Source: Xylona heveae TC161
Lineage: Eukaryota > Ascomycota > Xylonomycetes > Xylonales > Xylonaceae
Assembly: GCF_001619985.1 (NCBI RefSeq)
Contig: NW_017264203.1
Coordinates: 744,001 to 808,000, forward strand
DNA: 64,000 bases
Direction: 5' to 3'
The notes beneath the pieces were generated by a model, which was given only the letters and a program-made list of their open reading frames with translations, ran no database searches and was not told the origin of the DNA. A program made the translations under genes and the position numbers. Each line of letters begins with the position of its first letter. Position 1 is the first letter of the stretch. This document shows positions 22,663 to 33,479 of the stretch, one piece after another.

Positions 22663-24429
22663 ATGATTCAGCTGGTGATTCCGGTGTTGGCGTTTCTCGC
22701 CCTGACGAGCGCCTCACCTGCACCTCTTCCGGCCGTGACACCTTCGCCGACCGACAACAATCCTACGCAGACGTACCAGCGCCGCGGCATCATCAGCAAC
22801 GTTGAAAGCGACATCAACTCGGTGCTCAGCAGCCTGGGCTCAAATATCCCCTCCTACGTCGCCGATGGCGTTGCCAATTTCTTTCAGGATTTCCCGTCGG
22901 GCTCCGCTGTTCAGAGCTCTCTGGGCCTGAATGACCAGCAAGTGGCAGCGCTTCCCACAAATGTTTTGAACCTCCCGTAAGCAATAGACCTGAAAACCCT
23001 CCTTCGTTTGCATTGCTCTTGTAGTAGGATCGATTTCAATCAGCTAACTTGCTCTATTTCTAGTCCGTATGGTAATTGGACGGACCAAGGCTGGAACGTC
23101 CGGTTTCATGGCAATGTCTACAAACAACCTAATACGAGCGAAGCCGAGTTGAATAAGCTGGCCAATGTCTTTCTGATCGGCACCTCGGTGGAAGACCTTC
23201 CCCCGTCGCAAGCTGACCAGGCGCGCAACTTGACGGCAGAGATCTTTGTTGTTCAACAAGGAAACCAGAGCGTGTCGATGCATCTCGAGCCCGCGCCATC
23301 GGCGGGGTCGAGCGGTCAAGAAGGCGGCGGAGGCGCCGTGACGCCCAGCGGTGGTGATCAGAATGTGACCCTCCCGTATCGCACGACGGGCGAAGGAGAC
23401 TTTGACGCGTTTGTCCCGATCAAGAATGTAACTGGAGGCGGAGTTGCGGCTGGCAACGAGACAAATGACATTCAGCGGATGAATGTGTATGCCACGGGAT
23501 CCGAGATTGGCAACGCAACTGCATACCTCGTTCCGCCAGAGGGGCTCACAATCGTCAGCGATATTGATGATATCCTTCGGATAACCAAAATCTACGAGCC
23601 CAAGGAGGGCTTGCTCAATTCGTTTGCGCGGCCCTACACGCCGTGGCTCAACATGCCTGACATTTATGCCAATTGGTCTCGCAGCATCCCCAACTTTCAT
23701 TTCCACTACCTCACCACGACCCCAGAACAGGTCACGCGCAACTACATGGACTTTATCTACAAGACCTATCCTGGCGGATCCTTTGACACTCGGCCTCTCA
23801 ACTTTAGTGATGTCAGCGCCACCTTGTCCATTCGAAAATACCTCCTCATCAAAATCTTTGAGACTTTTCCTCAGCGAAAATTCATTTTGATAGCGGATAC
23901 AAGCAACAGCGATGTCATGACGGATTATCCAGAGATGGCCACCCTTTTCCCTAACCAGCTCCAATGCATCTTTCTCCGCAACACATCGTCAACTGACTCG
24001 GGTGACCGCTTCCCATACAACACCAAGGGGTTCAAGGATCTCAATCAAGAACGATACATGTTCTTTAACGTTCCGGTACGTACAGTTCATCATCTCTTCA
24101 TTCATATATGATCTTTGTTGTTTCTTTATTCCAGATACGATCTCTGTTGCATTCGTTGCTGACCCCTCTAGGACGACCTGACAAACCTCGACATTGTAAA
24201 CGGCCAATGCTACAACCAAAGCATCCGGCAAAACCTCACCTTTGGCGACCAGGGTCTGCCTTTTGGAATCAACTTGGGCAAAGGAAACAAGACCAGTGCC
24301 GCCTCCTCCTTTTTCTCCAAACATTCGACTCTTCACCACAAGTCGCACGGCCCGCTGAGTGTGGCCAAATGCATCTTGCGCGATCACTGGCATCTCGGCG
24401 TCGGCATTGGCGCCATGCTCGCATTATAA
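22663..24429 (+). CDS. Secreted App1-type phosphatase domain protein
   Basis: Predicted 527 aa in three exons: 22663-22976, 23064-24075 and 24172-24429. It begins with a signal peptide (MIQLVIPVLAFLALTSASPA) and carries 14 N-X-S/T sequons, which strongly suggests passage through the secretory pathway. The App1 catalytic-domain signature is present as IVSDIDDILRITKIYEP (about residue 275), a HAD-like DxDx core, followed by FHYLTTTPEQVTRNYMDF and RKFILIADTSNSDVMTDYPE. Yeast App1 is a phosphatidate phosphatase acting at actin patches, and its motif is DxDxT; here the fifth position is Ile. The secreted fungal members form a separate branch, and their substrate is unknown to me. The C-terminus has a short hydrophobic end (LGVGIGAMLAL), possibly a GPI-type tail, though too short to be sure. 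Confidence 0.87.
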
Positions 24430-24537
24430 TGCATTTGATTTTCTGCACCGCATGCAAGATCAGGTCATGACATGTCGTCTAGGCGTTGGAATGGCCGTGA
24501 CCTCCCCCGCTTTTGTTTCACGTAGATGCTTCTCTCC

Positions 24538-24602
24538 ATTAGGCTTCTCTGCATTAGGCTTCTCTGCATTAGGCTTCTCTTCATTAGGCTTCTCTGCATT
24601 AG
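24538..24602 (+). repeat. 15-bp minisatellite, 4.3 copies
   Basis: Repeats of ATTAGGCTTCTCTGC with one internal variant (TTC for TGC) lie about 110 bp after the phosphatase stop codon. The unit is nearly perfect, so the array is probably recent. Confidence 0.95.
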
Positions 24603-24915
24603 AATACATGAACACACTCCTTTGTATATACCCTAGACAATTAAAATCTATAATTCACCAGACCCTATGAACGTGGCTTATACTGTCGAGATTTTGGTAT
24701 CTCCTGAGTCTCTATCTTTTGTCCTGTAGTGTTTATCGTATCTCCTAGAATCTTTATCGTATCTCCTGAGTCTTTATCACATGATGTCCTATGGTCTGAC
24801 TCCATACTCTACAGACTTCATTTATACTCTTCTATACTCTTCTATAGTCCGACTGTGTAGTTTGACTGTATACTCTGACTGACTGTATATCTGGCTGTAT
24901 CCTGTATATCTGACT
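24603..24915. other. Convergent 3' region with decayed simple repeats
   Basis: Variants of TTTATCGTATCTCCTGAGTC and of GACTGTATACTCT recur through this stretch between the converging phosphatase and cytochrome b5 genes. No gene is seen. Confidence 0.6.
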
Positions 24916-25933
24916 CTATAGTCGCGCCCGCTCCTCAAGTTCGCCGACTTTTAATCGCTCGCCGTATCGCTGCAGCACGGTCTCGTTGTGGAACTGTCGT
25001 TGTCATTTGTTAGCTTTCTTTCTTTTGTTTTGTCTTTTCTGTGATTTTGTCTCGTTTCGCAGGCTCTTTTTCTCTTTAACTCTTCTCTTTCATCCACTCA
25101 TCCCGAACATCTTCTTCTCTCCTTTTCTCTCCTCTTTTTTTTCTTTCTTTCTTTTTTCTTGTTTCTCCCCTTTACCATTTTTATTCTCTTTTCTTTTGGG
25201 TGAGCGTGTTGGGGGGAGTTCGTCCATCCAGATCATGCCATGTACACAAGTAACATGTCAAGTCGAACCACCGCCTCTTCTCCGTTGCGCGTCCTCTGCG
25301 CCTTTCAGTGTTCCTTGCTCCCCCCGCCCCCCACCCACGCCTCCGTGTTTTTTTTTTTTAATGCCAGAGAGTCTAGCCAGCACAGGGCATGGCATGTCGA
25401 AACGCGAGGCTTCTCCGTTGCGTGTTCCACCGCGGGAGATCAAATAAGAGATAAAGACAGGTGAAGAAAGGTAGAGATAAAGATGAACACCAACTAGAGA
25501 GAAAAATGTACCGAAGAAAAACAGAAAAAAAGGGACACCAAATAAGAGATAATGCAAAGAAAGGTAGATATAAAGTTGAACATCAAATACAGAGATAAAT
25601 GACAAAAGATACCGAAGAAAGGCAGAGACAAATAAAGGCAGGTATAGGCGCAGATAAAATGCAAGTAAACTCACCCTCCAAAACATCTTGGTTGCGTCCT
25701 TGCCGCCGAATTTTTTCAATATCACGGACCCACCGGGATGTTCGTTCAGGAAGCCTAGCCGTCGGTCATGGTCAACATAGGGTTGGTTGTGTCGTAGCAT
25801 GGCATTGTAGCATGTATCGTTGTCTTGTTTCCAGCCCACTGCCCCCTCCCCTTCTCCCTCTTCTTCTTCTTCTCTTCCTTTTTTGCGTAAAGGGAGGGTG
25901 GAAAGTAAATAAAACAAAAACAAAACAGCAACA

Positions 25934-25971
<38 letters not shown>

Positions 25972-26169
25972 ACATGGGTCAAGTGACGAAAGCAAAAATG
26001 AATGGGGCGAGGTCTTTGGTCCAAAAGAAAAAAAAAAAAAAAGAGGGGAAGGAAAGAAAAAGACAAACGTACTAGACATTTCATATACATTATTATCGAT
26101 GATAATCAGACATCCCTTTTCCACAGAGCCACGGGCTTTGACATCTGCGCGGGAGAACAGCCGGGACAT
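24916..26169 (-). CDS. Single-domain cytochrome b5
   Basis: Predicted 84 aa from three small exons: 26169-26073, 25754-25675 and 24993-24916. Joined, they read as one heme domain: MSRLFSRADVKARGSVEKG, LIIIDNNVYEMSSFLNEHPG, GSVILKKFGGKDATKMFWR, FHNETVLQRYGERLKVGELE and a final RARL. The two heme-ligand histidines are in HPGG and FHNE. Cytochrome b5 shuttles electrons to lipid desaturases, hydroxylases and other oxidases. No membrane anchor follows the domain, so this is a soluble form. Phases agree (97, 80 and 78 nt). Introns are unusually large for this window, 318 and 681 nt, and are full of pyrimidine tracts and a GTC repeat. Both acceptor sites follow plausible signals; a GCTAAC branch site precedes the last exon. 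The gene is easy to miss because no exon exceeds 100 nt. Confidence 0.85.
25935..25971 (+). repeat. (CGA)n trinucleotide microsatellite
   Basis: About 12 CGA units inside the first intron of the cytochrome b5 gene, read as TCG/GTC on the transcribed strand. Confidence 0.95.
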
Positions 26170-28134
26170 TTCTTTGTCTTTTTTCGTTTTGTTTCGTTTT
26201 GTTTCGTTTCGTTTGACTGAAGAGAAAATACAAAGGCGGGCGATGATGGCTCAAGAGTCGATAGTCGATAGTCAAGGTATCTATACTCTCAACAAACAGA
26301 CTGCCGGCAACGACGCTCGAATGCAGAGACGTAATATCAATGTAGTTGGAGATGCGTATACGAGAGACAGTAATGATAAACAACAAAGTACGAATGCAAA
26401 GAAAACACGACGATATACAGACGAAAAGTCACCAGCGAGGCATGAAAAGAAAGAAAGAAAGTCGGAGACTCGGATGATTAAAGGACTAAAGAATGAATAC
26501 GAAGTGCGAGAGGACCTGGGGTGTTGGTTGCTGGTCGCTGGGATTATCGTGCGATATTCGGGCGATATGCAAGTGTGATATGCAAGTGCAATGTGCAGTG
26601 CGTAATAGCTAACGGGTCAACGGTAAATGGTCAACGGTCAAGGAGCGAGGGTCCAGGGAGCAAGGTCCAGGTGCAGATATAGGATATAGTACGGTGTAAA
26701 TCCCAGTGCGTCCAGCGGGTTGGCGCACAGCAGCAACGCAGCCGAACTCCGCCCGAGCAAGGGAACAAGGAACGAGGGAACAAGGAAGGAAAGCGAATGT
26801 GAATGCGAAAGCGAATGACCGAATGACCGACGAACAAACGACGAATGAACAAACGAGGGAAAACAAGCAGACTGGCAGCCCGAGGCGGCGCCGTGCGCCG
26901 TTGTAGCGTCATTGTGGGGTGGAGTGGAGCGGAATGCACAAGTGGGGTGATTTTCTTTTCGCTCCCCTCGTTCAATGTCGGGATAATGACGAGCTAGGTT
27001 GGGAACAGACTCATTATATTCTTCCCCGCAATTGCAATTTGTAGTTTGCAGTTTGTAGGCTCGCGATACTAGTATAATCGCTAGGGCGAATTTAATGCGC
27101 AGAAGAGAGTTGCATATTGAGTAAGTGATGTTGAGATGAGATAGGTAGGAACATAATGTCAGGGTGTTATATACTGTATAAGTACGGGAATGGAAAAAAA
27201 GGCAAAAAGCAAAAGGCAAAAGACAACAGAACAAGGACTTGACTGGAGCAGAGATATATACTCCGATAATAAAGAGTGGTTCTGCATGGACACATCTAGA
27301 TTATCGTCCTGGCGCATGTAGATCACAGGGCAACTAACGCGAATAGGACGTGAGAAGAATACAAAGTACTAAAAAGACAATGGACCGAGGGGACGATGGG
27401 CAATTGATAATATGCCGGGGTTGAGATCCATGTCTGGTATTCTACGGAGTATATACCTGGGGAGGAAGAGTAAGGGAGTATACATTGCGCATTATTGGCC
27501 CGGCGATCAACGGAAAAAAGCTCTACGATATTCGGACGAAGTCACCATGTCCAGCGAAAGAGATTTGATTCATGACATTTCATGGGATTTGTGCCTATCA
27601 ATTACCTATCCAATATGTTTAACAGCCATCACGTACCAGGCAAACAAGGCCTGCTCGCTCCCCCAAGTCAAAAGCAAACGCCTGCCCCGAGCCTCAAAAC
27701 AAAGGAACATGGGCGGTGCCACTCCAACCACACGACCCGCGAAATAGGTACATACAGGCTAAAGAATACAACATACGCGAAAAAGCAATGTTTGGGTGAT
27801 TGCTTTTGTTTTCTGGAGAAAGGCGAGAATCTTCGCTGTGACGGTCGAAGGTGGTGGTCGACGAGAGAACCGACTCTGGCCAGAAAGAGGAGACGGTAAA
27901 GGCATTCATATACCCTATTGTCTGTCTTGTCTTGACCAAACTGCTGAAGACTAATTATTGCCCTTGCCCCTACAAGAACAGGGTAATTTTCAAAGTGACA
28001 AAGTTCTGGTGGTAATTTCTAAAGAAATAGTTGGCCCATGCCGGCTACTCCACACAAGTTCTCGCCAATCCGGATTGATTACTGGGACTTGATCCTTGGT
28101 CATCGTCCGAGGAAAGGCAACATGAAGGATTGCG
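26170..28134. other. Gene-free stretch upstream of cytochrome b5, about 2 kb
   Basis: It holds the presumed promoter of the minus-strand cytochrome b5. Notable contents are GAAAGAAAGAAAG at about 26449, a decayed GAAC/CGAA simple repeat at 26755-26870, and one TACGGAGTA at 27443-27451. No frame is convincing as a gene. Confidence 0.5.
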
Positions 28135-28584
28135 CTACAGCGCTCCACTGTATATGGCTTGGCGAAGAGCTACAGCAGAAATACCATTCAGTCCCTTCAC
28201 CTCTAAAAAGAAGTTGGGGAGCATTGGAAGCTCCTCCTCAGGAGTTGGTCGGATGAGCGTACTCAATTGAGTACGGACTCCACTGTCCAACTGCAGTGGC
28301 CTCGCCCCATAGGAAAAGTCAGGGTTCTCCGGAACAAGGGTCCCATCTGTCAGGGCTGCAAGGTGTCTAAAGAGTATCCCACACCCCTGGCACTTCTCGT
28401 CCAGCAGGCCACTCTCGATGATCGCGATGACCCTTTCTGAGATCCGTTTCTCCTTGGGTGCATTGCTATCTGCACGGCGAAACTTGCGGAAGTCTTCCTT
28501 TCGAAATCCTGTCGGTGAAAGGGAGGCGCGCGACGGGTTGCAAGTCGGCGCCTGATTTCTTCCCCATTCTCTGGCTCTTGTCCC
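28135..28584 (-). pseudogene. Truncated relic of an uncharacterised fungal protein family (DUF7924-like)
   Basis: A 149-codon open frame with no suitable start reads through a conserved block. It includes EDFRKFRRADSNAPKEKRIS, RVIAIIESGLLDEK, SYGARPLQLDSGVRTQLSTL and PMLPNFFLEVKGLNGISAVA, followed by LRQAIYSGAL and a stop. This resembles the core of a large family of fungal proteins of unknown function, which I know as DUF7924; members usually continue with a GARGMH-like block after this point. Here the frame stops and I cannot find the rest, and it is closed upstream by a stop codon. It is therefore most likely a fragment. The family assignment is from memory and only moderately sure. Confidence 0.6.
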
Positions 28585-30591
28585 TCAAGACTTTCGTCGT
28601 CAAAGCGATCAGTGAAGTATATCCCTGCAGTCTCCCAATTTTAGCTCAGAATTTGGATCATAGACACTGGTTGCCTTTGTCTGCCTTGTTTTCTTGGTTC
28701 TGGATGGCCTTCCTGTCTTGTTTGTCGTCGACTTTGCTGTGGTTTTCGTCCTTGTTGACCTCAGAGTCTTTGACGACCGTGGTGTCAAACAGCTCTCGAG
28801 GGAAGCACCTCGCTTTGTCCCTCTGGGAATCGTTGACTCGCTTTGATCCTCCGAGGGATAAGAAAACTAGAGATAGATCTTTAGTATCGATATAAGAAAA
28901 TATTTAGTTATACATCCTCCTCTGAGGTCTGTCAGATCCGGACCGCCCTGGCTTATCTCTTTCAGATCGCAGCGCGAAAAGTCAGCTAAGGCTCAAGAGA
29001 CCCGCCACTGAAGCACCTGGAGCAACTTCCGAGGGCCAGTGCTGAGATCGCGTGTTGTCTCGTCGTTCAAATCCTTCTACGGCGCGCTTGGTGAGGAAAA
29101 GAGCGGAGAGTTGTCGTAGAAAGCTGAGCACATTTGCGGTTGTCTTGCACGATACTCTCTAGAAGAGCTTTCTGAGATGACTGTGGAATCAGACAAGGAT
29201 GCCATGTTATAAAAAGGCCATAACCAGATCCACCATTGGACGAGCGCCATTAGGAATCGAGCCCAATATCAGTTATATAAACAGCTCTTGGAACAATAGT
29301 GGCCGAGATGGCATGTTTATGTTTGTTTTCTGAGTGGCGAAAACGGAAGTCGTAGATGAGTCGCTGCGACTTCTGCGGTTTCCTCGGTTGAGACAGTTTC
29401 TTTAAAATTGTTATGCCCAAGAGCTAGCTGCCCTTCCATTTGATAATGCAGGTACGATACACAGATCTAGCGCAGCGGATCCGAACGGGGAAGGACACAC
29501 TTCAAGAGAGCCCTTTCATTCTCCAAGGCTTTGTTGGCAGAGATACTATGCCAATACTGTCTGGTAAACGGATTGAACGTGGATTTTTTCCCCATTTCCA
29601 AAGGGCTTTCCATGCAGGACGAATGGAGGCTATTTAAAAGAATTTTGTGCTCAGCGCGGCTGCCAAGGGAATAAAAGAGTCACTTTAGACTCCACCTTCA
29701 CTGTGAGAAGGTCTTTGATGAATCTTCAAGATAAAGCCCACCGAAGATAACTGAATTCATTGGTTAGCAAAGATATCATGAGAAGAATAGCAAGTGAATT
29801 GGGTTTCTGGGGTTTTGTCAGATTGAATATTCTTTTTTCCGGAATAGCCCTTGATCAGGAATCCGAATCCCATTTGTTGGATGTGATGGTCTGGCTGTAT
29901 GTAGATCCTTTACGTCTGTCTGTTCGTTCCACTGTTCTTCCAAGGGCTTCGCTCCCGAGGCTAGTGGCGGGTATCTCTCACCAAACCAGGGTTTGGCTTT
30001 CCATCAGAGTGACCTTCTGGCCTCTGCTTCCCCTATCTCGTTTTGCAGAAGTCATGCATCCACTCAATTTACTTCACCAGTATTGTTCGAAGAATTGTTT
30101 TATGACAAGATTGCACATGGGTTTGGCTGTATACAGCCTCGGGCTATGTAATGCTCATGGCCAGTTATACTTGACTACGTCCTTAATATGATAGAATATA
30201 ATAATTTTAGTCTTAAATAAACAAAACATATAAATTCAACACTCTAAAAATGTTTCAATTTGCTTGTAGGATATATATACCCCTAGAAATTATGTATGTT
30301 GAATTTCAAGATAAATTGCCTCGTATATGTTGAGATATAAATACTATAAAAAAAAATTAAAATCCATTGGATTCATACTTTTGTATGGGATTTCTACCTG
30401 TTCGGGTTGGCTGATTACGTCAAGTTAGCTCATCTCGCTAGCTGTGTCCCCGGCAGCTCCCAAACTCGGATCGTTGCCCGAGTACGCGATCAAAAAGTGT
30501 TGCACCTCCATTCTTGTCCGAAATATAAACAACCAACAATTAGCTACCTAGTCAACTGTTACAACACCTACAGCCACTAGACTTGTCAGTC
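28585..30591. other. Gene-free stretch, about 2 kb
   Basis: No supported gene. A 143-codon frame at 29760-30191 (+) has no recognisable family features. The last 400 bp (30190-30420) are AT-rich. Parts may derive from old, unrecognisable repeats or more of the relic upstream. Confidence 0.45.
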
Positions 30592-32007
30592 ATGACGGCG
30601 GCACCGCCGTTTTCACAGACGGGTTCACAGCCTGACCAAGGACTCGGATACGCTACCTATCCTGACTTGAATGGCCAGCCTCAAACAACGCTCTCTCCTG
30701 ATACTACATCATCACAACCACAACAGCCCCAGTCAAACTCGCAGACAGAAACACAAACACAGACGCAAGCTGCGAGACGACAGCAGCAACAATCGAAACA
30801 AAAGCAAAATCAGAAACAACAGCCAAAGGCAGCGCCATCGACGCAACGCCTCGCGTCACTTATCGCTGCGCAAAGTGTCCGAAAGACTTTCCGTCGAGAA
30901 CTCACGCCCTTTGAGCGCGGTCAAATTGTAGGCGCCGCATGTATTGGCAATGCCTCCATACGCGACATTGCTCGCGTCTTTGGGATAAACACGAGCACCG
31001 TGCAGCGCACCCTGAAAGCCTGGCGTCTTACACAGGAGCAGGAGCAGGAGCAAGCACAACCCGCAGGATCTGCCCAGCCCGCTGATGGCGCAGAGGGCGC
31101 AAATCCCACCACGGATAGCGATATCCTTGATGCCGACGGCCATCATAATAACAACATCAATGCCAATGACGGGCACGACGCGCAGGTCAACGGAACCGGG
31201 ATCGGGAGTGGACTAGATACATTAGTACCTGCCCACACAATATCTGGCGCTGAGCAGCCCGGTACAGCGTCTCCAACTACAACTAGAACTAGTCCTACAA
31301 ACGATACAAGCACAAAAGCACTGACGTCGACATCTACAGCTGCACCTACAACAGCACCTACAGCATCAACCCCGCAGAAACTCTACGACGGGACATCCAA
31401 GCCGCGAACAGGCCGGCATCGCAAGACGACCCTCGAGCAGGACGAAGCGATATGGCGCGCTGTCACGGACCATCCCGGCATGGGCGTCAAGACGCTGCAC
31501 GCGACTGTGCTGCAGGGCATGGGCATTAGTTTGTCCACGGTCAAAGGACGCATGAAGGAGGTGCAACAGCAACAGCAACAACAACAACAGCAGCAGCGAC
31601 GGTCGAAAGCGCGAGGCGCGGCAGGAGGAGCGAGCGTTACAGGCGCTGGGGTAAGTAAAGGGAAAGGCAAGGGCAAAGGTACGGGGACAAGGACGAGTAC
31701 AGGTACATTTACGGCACCAACAACAGATGGAGCTGCAGGAACGGAAAGGCAGAATCCGTCGGCTGCTACTGCTGCGGGAGTAGATGAGAATGGAATAGGC
31801 CTCGCGTTCGCAGCGCACCAGTCTCATGCGCCTTCTCTCGACCCTGTTCCTGGTCCTGGTCACGCTCCTGGAAGCGTGCAAAGCACTGGGACTATGCAGG
31901 ACCACGTTCCAGAAATTCATCTCCATTCTCGAATGTATCCCGATCAGAGCCTTCTGCCGTGTGGAATCATGACACTCAAAGGGTATGGCGGCGGGTCGGA
32001 AAAGTAG
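30592..32007 (+). CDS. Gln-rich protein with two transposase-type helix-turn-helix regions
   Basis: Predicted 471 aa, one exon, starting at the ATG of MTAAPPFSQTGSQPDQGLGY. After a Gln/Thr-rich N-terminus comes a helix-turn-helix (residues about 104-147) with ELTPFERGQIVGAACIGNAS and IRDIARVFGINTSTVQRTLK. A second comes at about 272-325, opened by the basic turn TGRHRKTT and continuing EQDEAIWRAVTDHPGMGVKT and LHATVLQGMGISLSTVKGRM. This paired arrangement with a GRPRK-like linker is that of the DNA-binding half of Tc1/mariner transposases. No DDE catalytic domain follows; instead there is a poly-Gln run (about 325-337) and low-complexity sequence. It could be a domesticated transposase DNA-binding domain acting as a transcription regulator. 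Alternatively it is the intact N-terminal piece of a degraded transposon, but the open frame and Gln-rich tails favour a host gene. Confidence 0.7.
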   Translation: MTAAPPFSQTGSQPDQGLGYATYPDLNGQPQTTLSPDTTSSQPQQPQSNSQTETQTQTQAARRQQQQSKQKQNQKQQPKAAPSTQRLASLIAAQSVRKTFRRELTPFERGQIVGAACIGNASIRDIARVFGINTSTVQRTLKAWRLTQEQEQEQAQPAGSAQPADGAEGANPTTDSDILDADGHHNNNINANDGHDAQVNGTGIGSGLDTLVPAHTISGAEQPGTASPTTTRTSPTNDTSTKALTSTSTAAPTTAPTASTPQKLYDGTSKPRTGRHRKTTLEQDEAIWRAVTDHPGMGVKTLHATVLQGMGISLSTVKGRMKEVQQQQQQQQQQQRRSKARGAAGGASVTGAGVSKGKGKGKGTGTRTSTGTFTAPTTDGAAGTERQNPSAATAAGVDENGIGLAFAAHQSHAPSLDPVPGPGHAPGSVQSTGTMQDHVPEIHLHSRMYPDQSLLPCGIMTLKGYGGGSEK

Positions 32008-32394
32008 AATTTGGTTCCTGCGCAGAATATGATTTATACCCCTGTAGTATTTGTCGAGGAGTTCCGAGGAATTTTTTTTTTTAAAAAAAAATTGAAGGTA
32101 GATGGAGAAATCGAATATCTCATATTCAAGTTCATGTTCGTATGGCACGTTCACAAGAAAAGTTCGTTTGGAGAAATAGACAAGAAAAAAAGTATCGTCA
32201 CATCGTGGGAACCCGGTCAACTTTGTTCGACGCTATGCACAGATGATATAGCTAAGTGACCGCGAGCGGTCTTCTCATTTGAAAAAGAAAGAGCCCACAT
32301 GGAACCCGCCAGTCCAAGTTTTTCCTTTCCCACATATGCATGATCCGCAAGAGCAAAGCTGCCGAGAAAGAAGATGAAACAATAGAGAAAGCGT
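32008..32394. other. Convergent 3' region
   Basis: About 390 bp between the helix-turn-helix gene and eL42. It contains a TTTTTTTTTT/AAAAAAAA junction near 32078. No gene is seen. Confidence 0.5.
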
Positions 32395-33479
32395 TTAGAA
32401 AACGAGAGCAGCACCCTTGGTCTTCTTGTCACCACTGTTGAAATCAATTAGCATTCGTTTCCAAAAGAATATCCAGAAGATGGGAAAGGAGTTATGATTG
32501 CATACCCAAGCTCGAAGTGCTTGCATCTCTTCAGGGCAAGCTGGGCCTTGGTCTTGCACTGGGTGCACTCCAGTCTCAACACGACCTTCTTGGTGGTCTT
32601 GGCCTTCTTGTGGAAGACAGGCTTGGTCTGACCACCATAACCGGACTGCTTGCGGTCATAACGACGCTTACCCTGCGCAAAAAGGGAGGCCTATTGTGAA
32701 AATAATATGTATAAGCTTCCGTTCGTTTGTACATATCTTCAATACCAATTCGTTTGGCAGACGAGCCCTTTCCCCAAGAAAAAGCTGGTTGGAGGCCCTT
32801 CGCCGCGGAAAAGGTATTGGTGGGATGATGGTGTCTCTCGTACCTTTCCAGCCTTGTACTGGGTGACCTTGTGCTGGGTGTGCTTCTTGCAGTCCTTACC
32901 CTTGCAGTAGGTGCGACGGGTCTTGGGAACGTTGACCTGTGAAAAAATGGCCATGTCAGCGACTGATTTCCTTGGCAGACTGAAACACAGCTCGAGTAGC
33001 GAAGGAAGCGCCCAATTTGCGATCCATTTCCATCAGATTTCAAATATTCAGCGCTTGGCAAATCGGTGACGGCTCGGAGGTATGTGACGACCGGCTCGGA
33101 GGGAAAGTCTTCTTGAGGCTTCCTTGAGATTTTCATAACTGGGTGCACGATCGCGACATGACGGCTCCGTATAGTTGCAATCCGACCGTATCCCTCACAC
33201 AAACTGACGGTTTCAAAGTTCGTTTCCCCGCTCGCGATTTGACAAGGGATGGAGTTGACCGTGTAGGGGTTTTTTTTTTTGGAATTCCAAACTTTGATAT
33301 CGTCGTCTTCCGTTTGCCGTTTATTCTCTCAAGGGGAAAATATCGAATATGCCGTCACCGTTTTGCCAATAACCTCCTGGAAAAAGTCCCGAAATAATAC
33401 CCAAAATCCCGACTCTTGCGATCGCATCTCCTTCCGCAGACTCGAAATAACATCTCAAAACCACAAAAGCGCTTACCAT
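32395..33479 (-). CDS. rpl42: 60S ribosomal protein eL42 (L42/L44)
   Basis: Predicted 106 aa, the same length as the yeast protein. Four exons: 33479-33477 (the ATG alone), 32936-32844, 32690-32506 and 32434-32395. Joined, they give [60 protein letters not shown], then [17 protein letters not shown] and [20 protein letters not shown]. The four cysteines of the zinc site (CKGKDC and CTQC...C) are present. eL42 sits at the ribosomal E site. Residue 56 is proline; in yeasts proline here goes with cycloheximide sensitivity and glutamine with resistance. The third exon start was placed so as to restore ASLFAQ, which every homologue has. The first intron, immediately after the start codon, is 540 nt long. 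Confidence 0.96.

Noticed and set aside
28458-28895. 145-codon plus-strand frame as a gene
   Set aside because: It overlaps the minus-strand relic, which has recognisable family sequence; the plus frame has none.
29760-30191. 143-codon plus-strand frame as a gene
   Set aside because: No family features, no splice context and no conserved pattern; it may be chance or decayed sequence.
30250-30420. AT-rich stretch as a RIP-mutated repeat
   Set aside because: Too short, with no matching copy in the window, so AT-richness alone is not evidence.
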